The position numbers and the translations under genes are program-made. The notes below the pieces were generated by a model. It did not search any database and was not told the origin of the DNA. It saw nothing but the letters and a program-made list of their open reading frames with translations. 64,000 nt of DNA, taken from the NCBI GenBank assembly GCA_963723745.1, contig CAVRRZ010000003.1, positions 62,001-126,000 of the forward strand, written 5' to 3'. Positions 31,900-39,786 of this stretch are shown in pieces; position 1 is the stretch's first letter; each line of letters begins with the position of its first letter. This DNA comes from CAVRRZ01 sp963723745. Its GTDB lineage: Bacteria > Actinomycetota > Actinomycetes > Mycobacteriales > Geodermatophilaceae.

Positions 31900-33336
31900 C
31901 TACTTCACGGCCATGATCAGACCGGCTCCCTGGGCGTCCTCCGGCATGCCCGGCAGCGGGCGCGCGTTGCTCACCAGCCGGTCCCTGAGCTCGTCGGGCG
32001 ACAGCTCGCCGTCGCCCTCGAGGAACAGCGCGAGCAGGCCGGCCACGTGCGGCGCCGCATAGCTCGTGCCGACGCCGGCGTCCCCGAACCCGCCGCTGAC
32101 CAGGCAGCACCGGATGCTGGCGAGGTCGCCGCCACCCGGCGCGACCACGTGCGGTCCGGGGCGTCCGCCGGCGGGGCCGCGGCTGCTGTAGTCCTGTACC
32201 GCCGTGCCGTCGAGGTCCGTGGCCCCCACCACCACGACGCCGGCGGCATCGGCCGGCGTCGTCATCGTGAAGCCGCCCGGACCGCGGTTGCCGGCGCTCT
32301 TGACGACGGTGAGCCCCAGGCTCCAGGCGGCGTCGACCGCGCGGGCCTCGCGGCTGGTCGCGTCGCCGACGGGTCCGGCTCCCCAGGAGCAGTTGGCGAT
32401 GTCGGCGCCGTCCTCGAGCGCCTGCTGGACCGCGAGCGCGCCCGAGAAGTCGTCGCCGTTGCCGGCGGGAGTGGTGGCCAGCACCTTGTAGCTGTAGATC
32501 TCGGCCTCGGGGGCGATGCCGGCGTCCGCGAGGTCGGCCGCGGCGATGATGCCGGCCACGGCCGTGCCGTGGGCCGAGGGGTTGCCCCAGGCCTCCGGGG
32601 TGTAGTTGCGACGGTGGACGACCCGATCTGCCAGCGCCGGATGGTTGAGGGCGACCTCTCCGTCGATGACGGCGACCGTCACGCCCCGGCCGGTCAGGCC
32701 GGTCTGCTCGACGAAGGCGGGCAGACCGATGGACCGGTGGTTGGCCACGTCGGCGTCGGGCATCAGCCGGCGCGGCAGGTCGAGTCCCGCGACCGCGTCC
32801 GCGGCGGCCAGCTCGGCCAGGGCCTGCGGCGGGGCGAACGTGCGGACGGTGCGGTTGAGCCAGCAGACCTGGGTCAGCGCCGTCGGGATGCGCGGGTCGC
32901 CCATCACCTCGGGCGAGGGCTGCAGCAAGCCGCCGGACAGTCGCTCGATCTCCTGGTAGACCTGCCCGACCTGGCGGTAGCCGGCGATCCGCGTCTCCTG
33001 CACCAGCTGCTGCCGGATGCTGGCCCGCAGGTGCACCTGATGGCCGGCCGGCAGTCGCCCCGCCAGGGACTCGGCCGTGGCCCGCCCCTGCTGCCGGTCG
33101 GCCTCGCTCAGCCGCGGGAACGGCGGCGGGTGCTCCGGCGCCTGGAACTCGAGCACCGTGGCCGCGGCTGGCGTCCGCATGACGGTGAGGCTCTCCAGGC
33201 CGGCGGTCCGGTCCCGCCGCGCCACGGCGATGCAGTACGCGTCGCTCGCCTTCTCCGCCACCGAGTTGCCGAGCACCCGGCGCACGTGCTCGCGGGCGGC
33301 TCGCAGTTCCTCGCGATCGATCGTGGGTTCCGACAT
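31900..33336 (-). CDS. S8 family serine peptidase (cytoplasmic subtilase)
   Basis: 478 residues, no signal peptide. Residues 1-155 are an unrecognised N-terminal region, 157-196 a propeptide-like stretch (CWLNRTVRTFAPPQALAELA), then the catalytic domain: Asp225 in GVTVAVIDGEVALNHP, His256 in GNPSAHGTAVAGIIAAADLA, Asn350 of the oxyanion hole in VVKSAGNRGPGG, Ser425 in GVGTSYAAPHVAGLLALFLE. All catalytic residues are present. An AGAGGGGGAGA site precedes the ATG. A membrane protein gene ends 51 bases upstream on the same strand, so they may be one operon. Target unknown. Confidence 0.88.
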   Translation of the reverse strand: MSEPTIDREELRAAREHVRRVLGNSVAEKASDAYCIAVARRDRTAGLESLTVMRTPAAATVLEFQAPEHPPPFPRLSEADRQQGRATAESLAGRLPAGHQVHLRASIRQQLVQETRIAGYRQVGQVYQEIERLSGGLLQPSPEVMGDPRIPTALTQVCWLNRTVRTFAPPQALAELAAADAVAGLDLPRRLMPDADVANHRSIGLPAFVEQTGLTGRGVTVAVIDGEVALNHPALADRVVHRRNYTPEAWGNPSAHGTAVAGIIAAADLADAGIAPEAEIYSYKVLATTPAGNGDDFSGALAVQQALEDGADIANCSWGAGPVGDATSREARAVDAAWSLGLTVVKSAGNRGPGGFTMTTPADAAGVVVVGATDLDGTAVQDYSSRGPAGGRPGPHVVAPGGGDLASIRCCLVSGGFGDAGVGTSYAAPHVAGLLALFLEGDGELSPDELRDRLVSNARPLPGMPEDAQGAGLIMAVK

Positions 33337-33387
33337 GCCGATCTCCCCCTCTGGCCCTCGACGGTGTGGAAACGACTGCGGCTTGCC

Positions 33388-34056
33388 TCAGCTGGTCGGC
33401 TCCGGCGTCCCGGTCGGCGCCGGTGTGGTGGCCGGCGCCTCGGTCGAGGTGCCGTCGCCGTTCCCGTCGCTGTCGCCGTCGCTGCCGGCGGTGCTGATGC
33501 CCCCGGCGAGCGCCGCGATCGAGAGCAGCAGGGCGCCGGCGAAAACCAGCGCGCGGGCCGCGGTCAGCCCGCGCAGACCCTCCTGCAACACGGTGGCGTA
33601 CTTCGTCAGGTCGTCCCCGGTGAAGGCTTCAGCGGTCACCTCCCGCGTCGGGGGGCGGGCCACTACCCGCTCGGCCCGCAGCGCCTCGCCCGTCAGCAAC
33701 CCGATGCCGACGCAGATCACGAGGAGCCCCACGGCGACCGCGCCACCCACCCCGATCAGCGTGCCGAGGTCGTCGGAGTCGCCGAGCAGGATCCCCAGCA
33801 GGACGACGGCCGCGGCGACCACGGCTGCGCCGATCGTCCCGATCTTCGTCCAGAGCTTGGCGCGGTCGGCGGGCCCCTTCGGGTCCGTCCCGGTCCCGTC
33901 GTAGAGCGGAACCCATCGAATGCCGGGGATGGCGGCGTAGAGGGGCTGCTGCGGTGGAGGAGGCGGTGCCTTCGGGTGCTGCGGTGGTGGGGGGTGCTGC
34001 GGGGGGACGGGCTGCGGTTGTGGGACAGGTGCGGGCGGATTGTCGGGCGCGGCCAT
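33388..34056 (-). CDS. Proline-rich membrane protein, unknown
   Basis: About 222 residues. The ATG at 34056 is chosen over an upstream TTG because CCGGAGGTGAGC sits just before it. Residues 5-40 are Pro/Gln rich (PPPPQHPKAPPPPPQQP), likely cytoplasmic and disordered. Three hydrophobic segments follow: IGTIGAAVVAAAVVLLGILL, IGVGGAVAVGLLVICVGIGL and RALVFAGALLLSIAALAGGI. The tail is Thr/Pro/Asp rich and perhaps external. No family recognised. Directly upstream of the subtilase gene, so it could anchor or recruit that protease; this is inference only. Confidence 0.6.
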   Translation of the reverse strand: MAAPDNPPAPVPQPQPVPPQHPPPPQHPKAPPPPPQQPLYAAIPGIRWVPLYDGTGTDPKGPADRAKLWTKIGTIGAAVVAAAVVLLGILLGDSDDLGTLIGVGGAVAVGLLVICVGIGLLTGEALRAERVVARPPTREVTAEAFTGDDLTKYATVLQEGLRGLTAARALVFAGALLLSIAALAGGISTAGSDGDSDGNGDGTSTEAPATTPAPTGTPEPTS

Positions 34057-34148
34057 GCTCACCTCCGGAGTGGCGGTCAATGTAGGGACCGCCGCCCCCG
34101 CGCACCAGCGGTTCGCTCACGGAGGCCCGGTGCGCCTACCGTGGGCCC

Positions 34149-34523
34149 ATGGCGGGTGCGCTGGCAGCGCTCCTGGTCGTCGTCGCGATGGCCGGGCTCA
34201 TCGTGCTGCTCGCCCGCGCCGGTACTCCCGCGTTTCCCAGCGGACGGCGGGGCAGCCGGCTGCCCACGCGGCAGCAGGCGCAGGTCGCCCGGGCCGTGGC
34301 CGGGGCCCGCTGGACGGCGGGGCACGACGAGAAGGACGGCGTGACGCGGATCCTGCTCCGCCGTGCCTGCACCGGCCCCGACGGGTTGCCGATGGTGCTG
34401 GAGGAGCGCGAGTTCACCTCCTTCCCGGCCGACGACCCCCTGTGGGAACCCCGCTTCACGGAGGGGATGGCGCAGGCCCGGTTCCGCTGCGACTACCTGA
34501 ACGCGGAGGAGGCGGCGGGCTGA
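34149..34523 (+). CDS. Small single-pass membrane protein, unknown
   Basis: 124 residues. Residues 2-24 (AGALAALLVVVAMAGLIVLL) are one membrane helix. Then a basic linker (SGRRGSRLPTRQQAQVARAV) and a small soluble domain (RRACTGPDGLPMVLEEREFT, SFPADDPLWEPRFTEGMAQA, RFRCDYLNAEEAAG). No family recognised. Reads away from the subtilase operon; the 92 bases between hold both starts. Confidence 0.55.
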   Translation: MAGALAALLVVVAMAGLIVLLARAGTPAFPSGRRGSRLPTRQQAQVARAVAGARWTAGHDEKDGVTRILLRRACTGPDGLPMVLEEREFTSFPADDPLWEPRFTEGMAQARFRCDYLNAEEAAG

Positions 34524-34627
34524 CCTGGCCCTCGTTCCGGCACGGTGCTCGATGGCCGTTCCGGCGCGGGGCCCGATCGCGAGGCACCATGGTGGCGTGA
34601 GCGTCGCCCCGGCCGTCCCCGACCTAG

Positions 34628-35567
34628 GGCGTGTCTCCTAACCGGGTGGCCTGCGGGGCGGCAGGCTGGCGGGGTGTCGCGGATGAGGTCGCTGTCGGAT
34701 GGGGCCTGGGCCCTGGTGGAGCCGTTGATGCCGGCGGCGTCGGGAAAGGGCGGTCGGCCGTTCGCCGATCACCGGCGCACGGTGGAGGGAATTATCTGGC
34801 GGTACCGGACGGGGACGCCGTGGCGGGATCTGCCGGCGGAGTTCGGGCCGTGGCAGACGGTGTGGAAGCGGCATCGCCGCTTCGCCGCTGATGGCACATG
34901 GGATCGGGTGCATGCCGCCCTGCTGTCCGACGCCGATGCTGCCGGGCTGATCGACTGGGACGTGTCGGTGGACTCCACGATCAACCGCGCGCACCAGCAC
35001 GCGACGAACACCAAGCGGGCCACAGGGGGCCCCGGAGAACTACAAGAATCTGCTCGACGAGCCAGATGATCATGCGATCGGGCGGTCCCGCGGCGGCCTG
35101 AGTAGCAAGATTCACCACTTGGTTGATGGGCACGGGCTGCCCCTGGTCGTGCTGGTGGGCGCGGGCCAGGCCGGTGACGCTCCGATGTTTCCGAACCTGC
35201 TGCACCACCTGCGGGTGCCTCGGATCGGCCCCGGGCGGCCACGGACACGGCCCAACACCGTGGCCGGGGACAAGGCCTACTCCTCCCGCGCCATCCGCAG
35301 CCACCTGCGTGAGCGTGGCATCGGCGCTTGCATCCCCGAACCAGATGACCAGAAGGGCCACCGCAGGCGTCGGGGTAGGCGCGGAGGGCGACCACCCGCC
35401 TTCGACGCGCAGCGCTACCGCGGACGCAACGTCGTCGAGCGCGCCTTCAACGACGACAAGCAGTGGCGGTCCCTGGCCACTCGCTACGACAAGCTCGCCG
35501 TCGTTTACCGGGCCGGAGCAGTCCTGCGCGCGGTCACCCTCTGGCTCAAACGGTTAGGAGACACGCC
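34628..35567 (+). mobile_element. IS5-family insertion sequence (940 bp)
   Basis: Bounded by 17-bp perfect terminal inverted repeats ggcgtgtctcctaaccg (34628-34644; inverted at 35551-35567) and flanked by direct CTAG copies (34624-34627, 35568-35571). A CTAG (YTAR-like) target duplication, DDE transposase and sub-1-kb length fit the IS5 family, probably the IS427 group. One transposase in two frames fills it. It splits the sirtuin gene. Confidence 0.92.
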
Positions 35568-35571
35568 CTAG
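34674..35571 (+). CDS. IS5-family transposase in two reading frames
   Basis: First frame from GTG 34674 (or ATG 34683): MRSLSDGAWALVEPLMPAAS, ADHRRTVEGIIWRYRTGTPW, RDLPAEFGPWQTVWKRHRRF and the first DDE aspartate in WDVSVDSTINRAHQH. At gccacagggggccccgg (about 35025) the frame must advance by one base to continue as APENYKNLLDEPDDHAIGRS, GGLSSKIHHLVDGHGLPLVV, GDKAYSSRAIR (second Asp) and VVERAFNDDKQWRSLATRYD (Glu region). The TAG stop is made by the IS end plus the target CTAG. The shift is at a G5C4 run: either programmed frameshifting, common in IS427-type elements, or a one-base error like those elsewhere. Confidence 0.85.
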
Positions 35572-36400
35572 CGGGCGTCGCTGCAGACCTCGATGCCCTG
35601 GCTGCCCTCGTCGCGGCCGGTGACGTCGTCGTCCTCTCCGGTGCCGGCCTGTCCACCGACTCGGGCATCCCCGATTACCGCGGCGAGACCGGGTCGCTGC
35701 GCCGGCACACGCCGATGACCTACCAGACCTTCACCCGCGACCCCCGCGGCCGGCACCGGTACTGGGCGCGCAGCTTCGTCGGCTGGCGGCAGATCCGCAC
35801 CGCCCGGCCCAACGACGGCCACCGCGCGGTCGCCGACCTGCAGCGCGCCGGCCTGCTCGGGGGCGTCATCACCCAGAACGTCGACGGCCTGCACCAGGCC
35901 GGCGGCGCTGACGAGGTGATCGAGCTGCACGGCGGTCTCGACCGCACAGTCTGCCTGGGCTGCGGGGACATCGCCGATCGCGCCGAGCTGGACGAGCGGC
36001 TGCGCGCGGCCAACCCGCACTTCGGTCCGCGCGTGGACGAGATCAACCCCGACGGTGACGCCGAGCTGCCCGACGAGGTGCTCGACGGCTTCGTCATGGT
36101 CGGCTGCCGCGCGTGCGGTGACGGGCCGCTCAAGCCCGACGTGGTCTTCTTCGGGGAGACGGTGCCGAGGGACCGCGTCGACCGCTGCTTCGCGCGGGTC
36201 GACGCCGCGGCCGGGCTGCTCGTCCTCGGCTCGTCGCTGACCGTGATGAGCGGCTACCGGTTCGTCCTGCGGGCGGCCAAGCTGGGCATCCCGGTCGGGA
36301 TCGTCAACCGCGGCCCGACCCGTGGCGACGCCAAGGCCGACGTCCGGGTGGATGCGCCGCTGGGGACGGTGCTGCCCGAGCTGGTCCGTCTCCTGGCCGC

Positions 36401-36721
36401 GTGACGCGCTCGGACCGGTCGGTCGAGCGGACCGGCGACGGGCGCTGGCTGGTCGTCGACGGGCGGCGCTGGCGCGCCGCGGATCCCGCCCTGCCCGACG
36501 ACGTCCGCACCCGGCTGCTCCACCACCTCGGCGCCGCGCGCGCGGCCGTGCGCACGGCGGGCCGGGCGCAGGACGACGGCGCCGTGACCGCCGCTCGCGC
36601 GCGGGTGCAGCTGGCCAAGACCGGGCTCGGCGAACGGGGACCGGCCTGGTGGGACCAGGACGACGACGAGCGGCGGGCCCGGTGGGAGAGCGCGCTCGCG
36701 GCCCTCGACGGTCCCGGTTGA
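36401..36721 (+). CDS. Conserved hypothetical protein (annotated as biopolymer transporter Tol in some actinomycetes)
   Basis: 106 residues, GTG overlapping the sirtuin stop by four bases. Sequence VERTGDGRWLVVDGRRWRAA, DPALPDDVRTRLLHHLGAAR, AARARVQLAKTGLGERGPAW, WDQDDDERRARWESALAAL. No membrane segment. The LAKTGLGERGxxWW pattern is frequent in small actinobacterial proteins that carry an unsupported Tol label. Function unknown. Confidence 0.6.
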   Translation: MTRSDRSVERTGDGRWLVVDGRRWRAADPALPDDVRTRLLHHLGAARAAVRTAGRAQDDGAVTAARARVQLAKTGLGERGPAWWDQDDDERRARWESALAALDGPG

Positions 36722-36760
36722 TCGGGCGCCCCGCCCCGGGCTCCCGCAGGATGGCGGTCG

Positions 36761-37675
36761 ATGCAGACCTTCCTGCCTGACGCCGATTTCGCCCGCAGCG
36801 CCCAGTTGCTGGACTCGCCCCGCCTGGGCAAGCAGCGGGTGGAGACCCTGCAGATCCTGCGTGCCCTCGAACTGCCCGACTACGGCTGGGCCGCGCACCC
36901 CGCCGTCCTGATGTGGCAGGGGCGGACGCCGGCGCTGGTCACCTACGGACGGGCGATGGTCCGCGAGTGGCGCGCGCGCGGCTTCGCCGACAGCACCGAC
37001 GAGCTCATCGCCGAGTTCGCCCCGGGCCTGGCCGAGGCCGCGCAGTCCGAACTCGGGGCCGCCGGACTGCTGCCGTCCTGGCTCGGGGACGAGGCGCTGC
37101 ACCGCTCGCACCGGTCGAACCTGCTGGCCAAGGACGCGGGGTTCTACCGCGCGGCCTTCACCGCCGACTACGGCGCCGAGCCGGACGACCTGCCCTACCT
37201 CTGGCCGGGCCCGGACGAGCTGCCTCCGACACCGGCGCCGGAGGGTGCGCGGGTGTGGGTCGTGCGGCCGCGGGCACACGGCGAGCTCGGCGCCTGCCTG
37301 GCCGCGGGTGTGATCGGTCTCGGCACCCAGTCGGGCATCGACGTGGATGGGACCGGTCTGACGCCGGCCCAGCTCCGCGCCCTCGCCCGGGAGCTCTCGG
37401 GACGACGGCCGGCCAAGGACCTGCGCCAGCTGTCTGCACTCCTCGACCAGATGCGGCCCGGTGACCCCGTCGCGCTGCCCGTGGACTCCGGTACCGCCCT
37501 GCTGCTGGGCGAGGTGACCGGTGACTACCGCTTCGAGGGCCGCGAGCTGCTGCCGCACCGGCGGACGGCGCGCTGGCACCGGGTCGTGCCGCGGTCGGCG
37601 GCCCGGCCTCCGGCCAGCCTGCAGGATCCGCGCGCGCTCTTCTCGGTGCTCCTCGACCCCGCCGTCATGCCGTAG
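36761..37675 (+). CDS. MSMEG_6728/Pyr_excise-type protein fused to a PUA/EVE-like domain
   Basis: 304 residues. Residues 1-150 match the MSMEG_6728 branch of the pyrimidine-dimer glycosylase fold: MQTFLPDADFARSAQLLDSP, RLGKQRVETLQILRALELPD, YGWAAHPAVLMWQGRTPALV, SHRSNLLAKDAGFYRAAFTA. Residues 160-300 resemble the N-terminal sensor domain of Mrr/McrB-like restriction proteins: VWVVRPRAHGELGACLAAGV, KDLRQLSALLDQMRPGDPVA, LLLGEVTGDYRFEGRELLPH, RRTARWHRVVPR. Such domains bind modified or damaged nucleic acid. The fusion suggests a damage-recognition role, which is inference. Confidence 0.65.
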   Translation: MQTFLPDADFARSAQLLDSPRLGKQRVETLQILRALELPDYGWAAHPAVLMWQGRTPALVTYGRAMVREWRARGFADSTDELIAEFAPGLAEAAQSELGAAGLLPSWLGDEALHRSHRSNLLAKDAGFYRAAFTADYGAEPDDLPYLWPGPDELPPTPAPEGARVWVVRPRAHGELGACLAAGVIGLGTQSGIDVDGTGLTPAQLRALARELSGRRPAKDLRQLSALLDQMRPGDPVALPVDSGTALLLGEVTGDYRFEGRELLPHRRTARWHRVVPRSAARPPASLQDPRALFSVLLDPAVMP

Positions 37676-38102
37676 GCGGTGGCCGGTGTCGCGGCAACCG
37701 GAGGTTCTGCAGCCGCACCTGCCCGCGGGCCACCAGCGCGCCGTCGTCGGCACGGGTCAGCCGTACCTGCCAGAGCTGCTGGGTCCGGCCCTGCTGGATC
37801 GGTTCGGCCAGGACGTCGAGCCTGCCTTCGGTCATCGCGCTGATGAAGTCGGTGTTGTTGTTCACCCCCACCGCGAACCGCCCCTCACCGGCCACGGCGG
37901 CGCTGGCGCCGACGCTGGCCGCGGCCTCGACGACCGCGCAGTAGACGCCGCCGTGGACCACGCCCCAGGGCGTGTGCTGGTCGGGCCCCACCTCGACGAC
38001 GCCGGTGACGCGCTCGCCGCTGAGCTCCAGCACGGTGAAGCCGGTCGCCCGGCCGAACGCGTTGGCGCGCGCCAGGTCGATCTCCGGCAGGTCGCCGCTC
38101 AC
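37665..38102 (-). CDS. PaaI family (hotdog) thioesterase
   Basis: 145 residues, GTG 38102 overlapping the VOC stop (GTGA). Single hotdog: GFTVLELSGERVTGVVEVGP, HTPWGVVHGGVYCAVVEAAA (the HGG motif), VGVNNNTDFISAMTEGRLDV, WQVRLTRADDGALVARGQVR. Family members hydrolyse aryl- or acyl-CoA such as hydroxyphenylacetyl-CoA or 1,4-dihydroxy-2-naphthoyl-CoA. Substrate unknown. The last 11 bases overlap the convergent upstream gene. Confidence 0.85.
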   Translation of the reverse strand: MSGDLPEIDLARANAFGRATGFTVLELSGERVTGVVEVGPDQHTPWGVVHGGVYCAVVEAAASVGASAAVAGEGRFAVGVNNNTDFISAMTEGRLDVLAEPIQQGRTQQLWQVRLTRADDGALVARGQVRLQNLRLPRHRPPPTA

Positions 38103-38458
38103 GCGTCCCAGACCAGGCAGAAGGGATGGCCCACCGGGTCGGCGTAGACCCGGAAGTCGCCGCCGCCGCCGGGGAGCCGGCGGGCGCCGAGGGCCAGTGC
38201 GCGCGGCTCGGCCTCCTCGACGTCGGCCACGCGGATGTCGAGGTGGAACTGCTGCGGCCGGGTCGGGTCCGGCCAGTCCGGCGGCTGGAGGTCCGGTGCC
38301 TCCTGGAAGGCGATGCGGTGACCGGCGCCGGTGATGACGACCCAGCCGTCGCCGGGGGAGCCCTTGGTGACCTCCATGCCGAGGAGGCCGGCGTAGAAGG
38401 TGGCGAGCGCGTACGGGTCGGGGGCGTCGATGACGACCGAGTGCAGCTGACCGATCAT
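38099..38458 (-). CDS. VOC family (glyoxalase-like) protein
   Basis: 119 residues. Two beta-alpha-beta-beta-beta modules: QLHSVVIDAPDPYALATFYA, GLLGMEVTKGSPGDGWVVIT, QQFHLDIRVADVEEAEPRAL, DFRVYADPVGHPFCLVWDA. Metal-type residues His (LHSV), Glu (FQEA) and His (FHLDI) are visible. Resembles glyoxalase_6 proteins of unknown substrate. An alternative ATG at 38467 adds three residues. Overlaps the PaaI gene by four bases. Confidence 0.82.
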   Translation of the reverse strand: MIGQLHSVVIDAPDPYALATFYAGLLGMEVTKGSPGDGWVVITGAGHRIAFQEAPDLQPPDWPDPTRPQQFHLDIRVADVEEAEPRALALGARRLPGGGGDFRVYADPVGHPFCLVWDA

Positions 38459-38556
38459 GCGACCCATCCTGGCGCTGCGGGCCGGGGGCCGCGCGCCCGG
38501 CCCTGCTGGCCTCGCGCGCCGTCCGTGCCGGCCCCGTGCTGCACGGCCGCCCATCG

Positions 38557-39294
38557 GTGACGGAGGATCGTCGTCGTGCCGACGCGACCCTCGTACCGCT
38601 CGTGACCGCCGCCCCGGAACTGGGCTCCCTGACATGGGAGCGGGCGGGCGACCGGCCGGCCCTGCTCGCCGAGCCGGTGGCCGCGGCCCTGGTCTCGCTC
38701 GGCCCATCGGCCGACGCGGTCCATGTCGCCGCGATCGACGCCGACCTGGCCGATACCGCCGCCTTCTGCGCGGCCTACGCGGTGCCGGAGGAGGCGTCGG
38801 CCAACTGCGTCGTCGTCGCCGCGCGGCGGGCGGGAGTGACCACGCTGGCCGCCTGCCTGGTGTTGGCGAGCACCCGGGCGGACGTGAACGGCGTGGTCCG
38901 CCGGCACCTCGACGCACGGAAGGCCTCGTTCGCGCCGCAGGACGTGGCGGTCACCGGGTCGGGCATGGAGTACGGCGGGATCACGCCCCTCGGACTTCCG
39001 GAGTCGTGGCCGGTCCTCGTCGATGCGGCGGTGGCCGCGAAGGAGTGGGCGGTCATCGGCTCCGGCGTCCGCGGCAGCAAGCTCGCCGTGCCCGGTGCGG
39101 TGCTCGCGCGCCTGCCGGCGGCCGTCGTGCTCCAGGGGCTCGGGCAACCCCTGCCGGCCCGGCCCGCCGAGCCGTCGGTTCCCCGCATCCCCGTGCGGGC
39201 GCCGGACGACAGCGACGTCGGCTGGGGGGAGCTGCCCTCCGACGACGACCGCCGCTATCGGGAGGACCGGCCCCCGCACTGGGGCAGCGACTGA
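38557..39294 (+). CDS. YbaK/ProX-type aminoacyl-tRNA deacylase domain protein
   Basis: 245 residues from GTG 38557, with a possible longer GTG start at 38536. YbaK core: VHVAAIDADLADTAAFCAAY, EEASANCVVVAARRAGVTTL, VVRRHLDARKASFAPQDVAV (the conserved Lys), TGSGMEYGGITPLGLPESWP, VIGSGVRGSKLAVPGAVLAR. Such proteins clear mischarged tRNA (for example Ala- or Cys-tRNAPro). The C-terminal SDDDRRYREDRPPHWGSD tail is typical of the actinobacterial branch. Confidence 0.85.
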   Translation: MTEDRRRADATLVPLVTAAPELGSLTWERAGDRPALLAEPVAAALVSLGPSADAVHVAAIDADLADTAAFCAAYAVPEEASANCVVVAARRAGVTTLAACLVLASTRADVNGVVRRHLDARKASFAPQDVAVTGSGMEYGGITPLGLPESWPVLVDAAVAAKEWAVIGSGVRGSKLAVPGAVLARLPAAVVLQGLGQPLPARPAEPSVPRIPVRAPDDSDVGWGELPSDDDRRYREDRPPHWGSD

Positions 39295-39301
39295 CCGCCG
39301 A

Positions 39302-39739
39302 TCAGAGCTGACCGGGAAGCGTGGTCGTGCCCGGGCCGGCCGGCGACTCCTTCGCCCCGAGGCCCTGCTGGCTGCGCAGCAGGTCGCGGATCTCGACGAG
39401 CAGCTCGACCTGGGTGGGCTCGGCCGGCCCGGCCTCCTCGCCGCGCTTGCGCCGCTCGGTGATCTTCTTCATCGGGACCACGACGACGAAGTACACGACC
39501 GCCGCGGTGAGCACGAACGTGATGAGGGCGTTGATGAAGGCGCCCCAGGTGAACTCCTGCCCGTTCACCGTGGTGATGCCACCGTCCACGCCGCCGCCGG
39601 CGATGAGACCGATGAGCGGTTCGAGGAAGGACGTCGTGAACGCGGCCACCAGCGCCGTGAACGCGGTGCCGATCACCACCGCGACGGCGAGGTCGACGAT
39701 GTTCCCGCGGAGCAGGAAGTCCTTGAAGCCCTTGAGCAT
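39302..39739 (-). CDS. mscL: Large-conductance mechanosensitive channel
   Basis: 145 residues. N-terminal MLKGFKDFLLRGNIVDLAVA, first helix VVIGTAFTALVAAFTTSFLE, external loop with GGGVDGGITT, second helix ALITFVLTAAVVYFVVVVPM, and the C-terminal helix VELLVEIRDLLRSQQG. Full-length MscL; releases solutes on hypo-osmotic shock. Intact, starts at ATG. In M. tuberculosis it lies in the same gene neighbourhood (Rv0985c). Confidence 0.95.
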   Translation of the reverse strand: MLKGFKDFLLRGNIVDLAVAVVIGTAFTALVAAFTTSFLEPLIGLIAGGGVDGGITTVNGQEFTWGAFINALITFVLTAAVVYFVVVVPMKKITERRKRGEEAGPAEPTQVELLVEIRDLLRSQQGLGAKESPAGPGTTTLPGQL

Positions 39740-39786
39740 GCAGCACCTCGGGATGACGGGGGGAGCCCTGGCGCTCAGGTGGGCGG

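Larger units (their letters stand above)
34597..36404 (+). pseudogene. Sir2-type NAD-dependent deacylase, split by an IS at codon 10
   Basis: Class II (SIRT4-like) sirtuin. GTG 34597 begins VSVAPAVPDL; the IS with its CTAG duplication follows, and the gene resumes at 35572. Removing the IS and one CTAG (944 bp) joins DLAGVAADLDALAALVAAGD in one frame, giving 287 residues. NAD site SGAGLSTDSGIPDYRGE, catalytic His in VIELHGG, TQNVDGLHQAGG, zinc cysteines CLGCGD and CRACGDGPL, and GSSLTVMSGYRF are all intact. The insertion is probably recent. An in-frame route from the transposase reading frames is not obvious, so the long 3' part may be silent unless a start within the IS end is used. Confidence 0.88.

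Noticed and set aside
34597..37675. Sirtuin with the following two genes as a Sir2-based defence system
   Set aside because: The sirtuin is a single-domain SIRT4-like enzyme without a sensor partner (no Argonaute, HerA or TIR-like gene). The neighbours do not match known Thoeris, DSR or SPARSA layouts.
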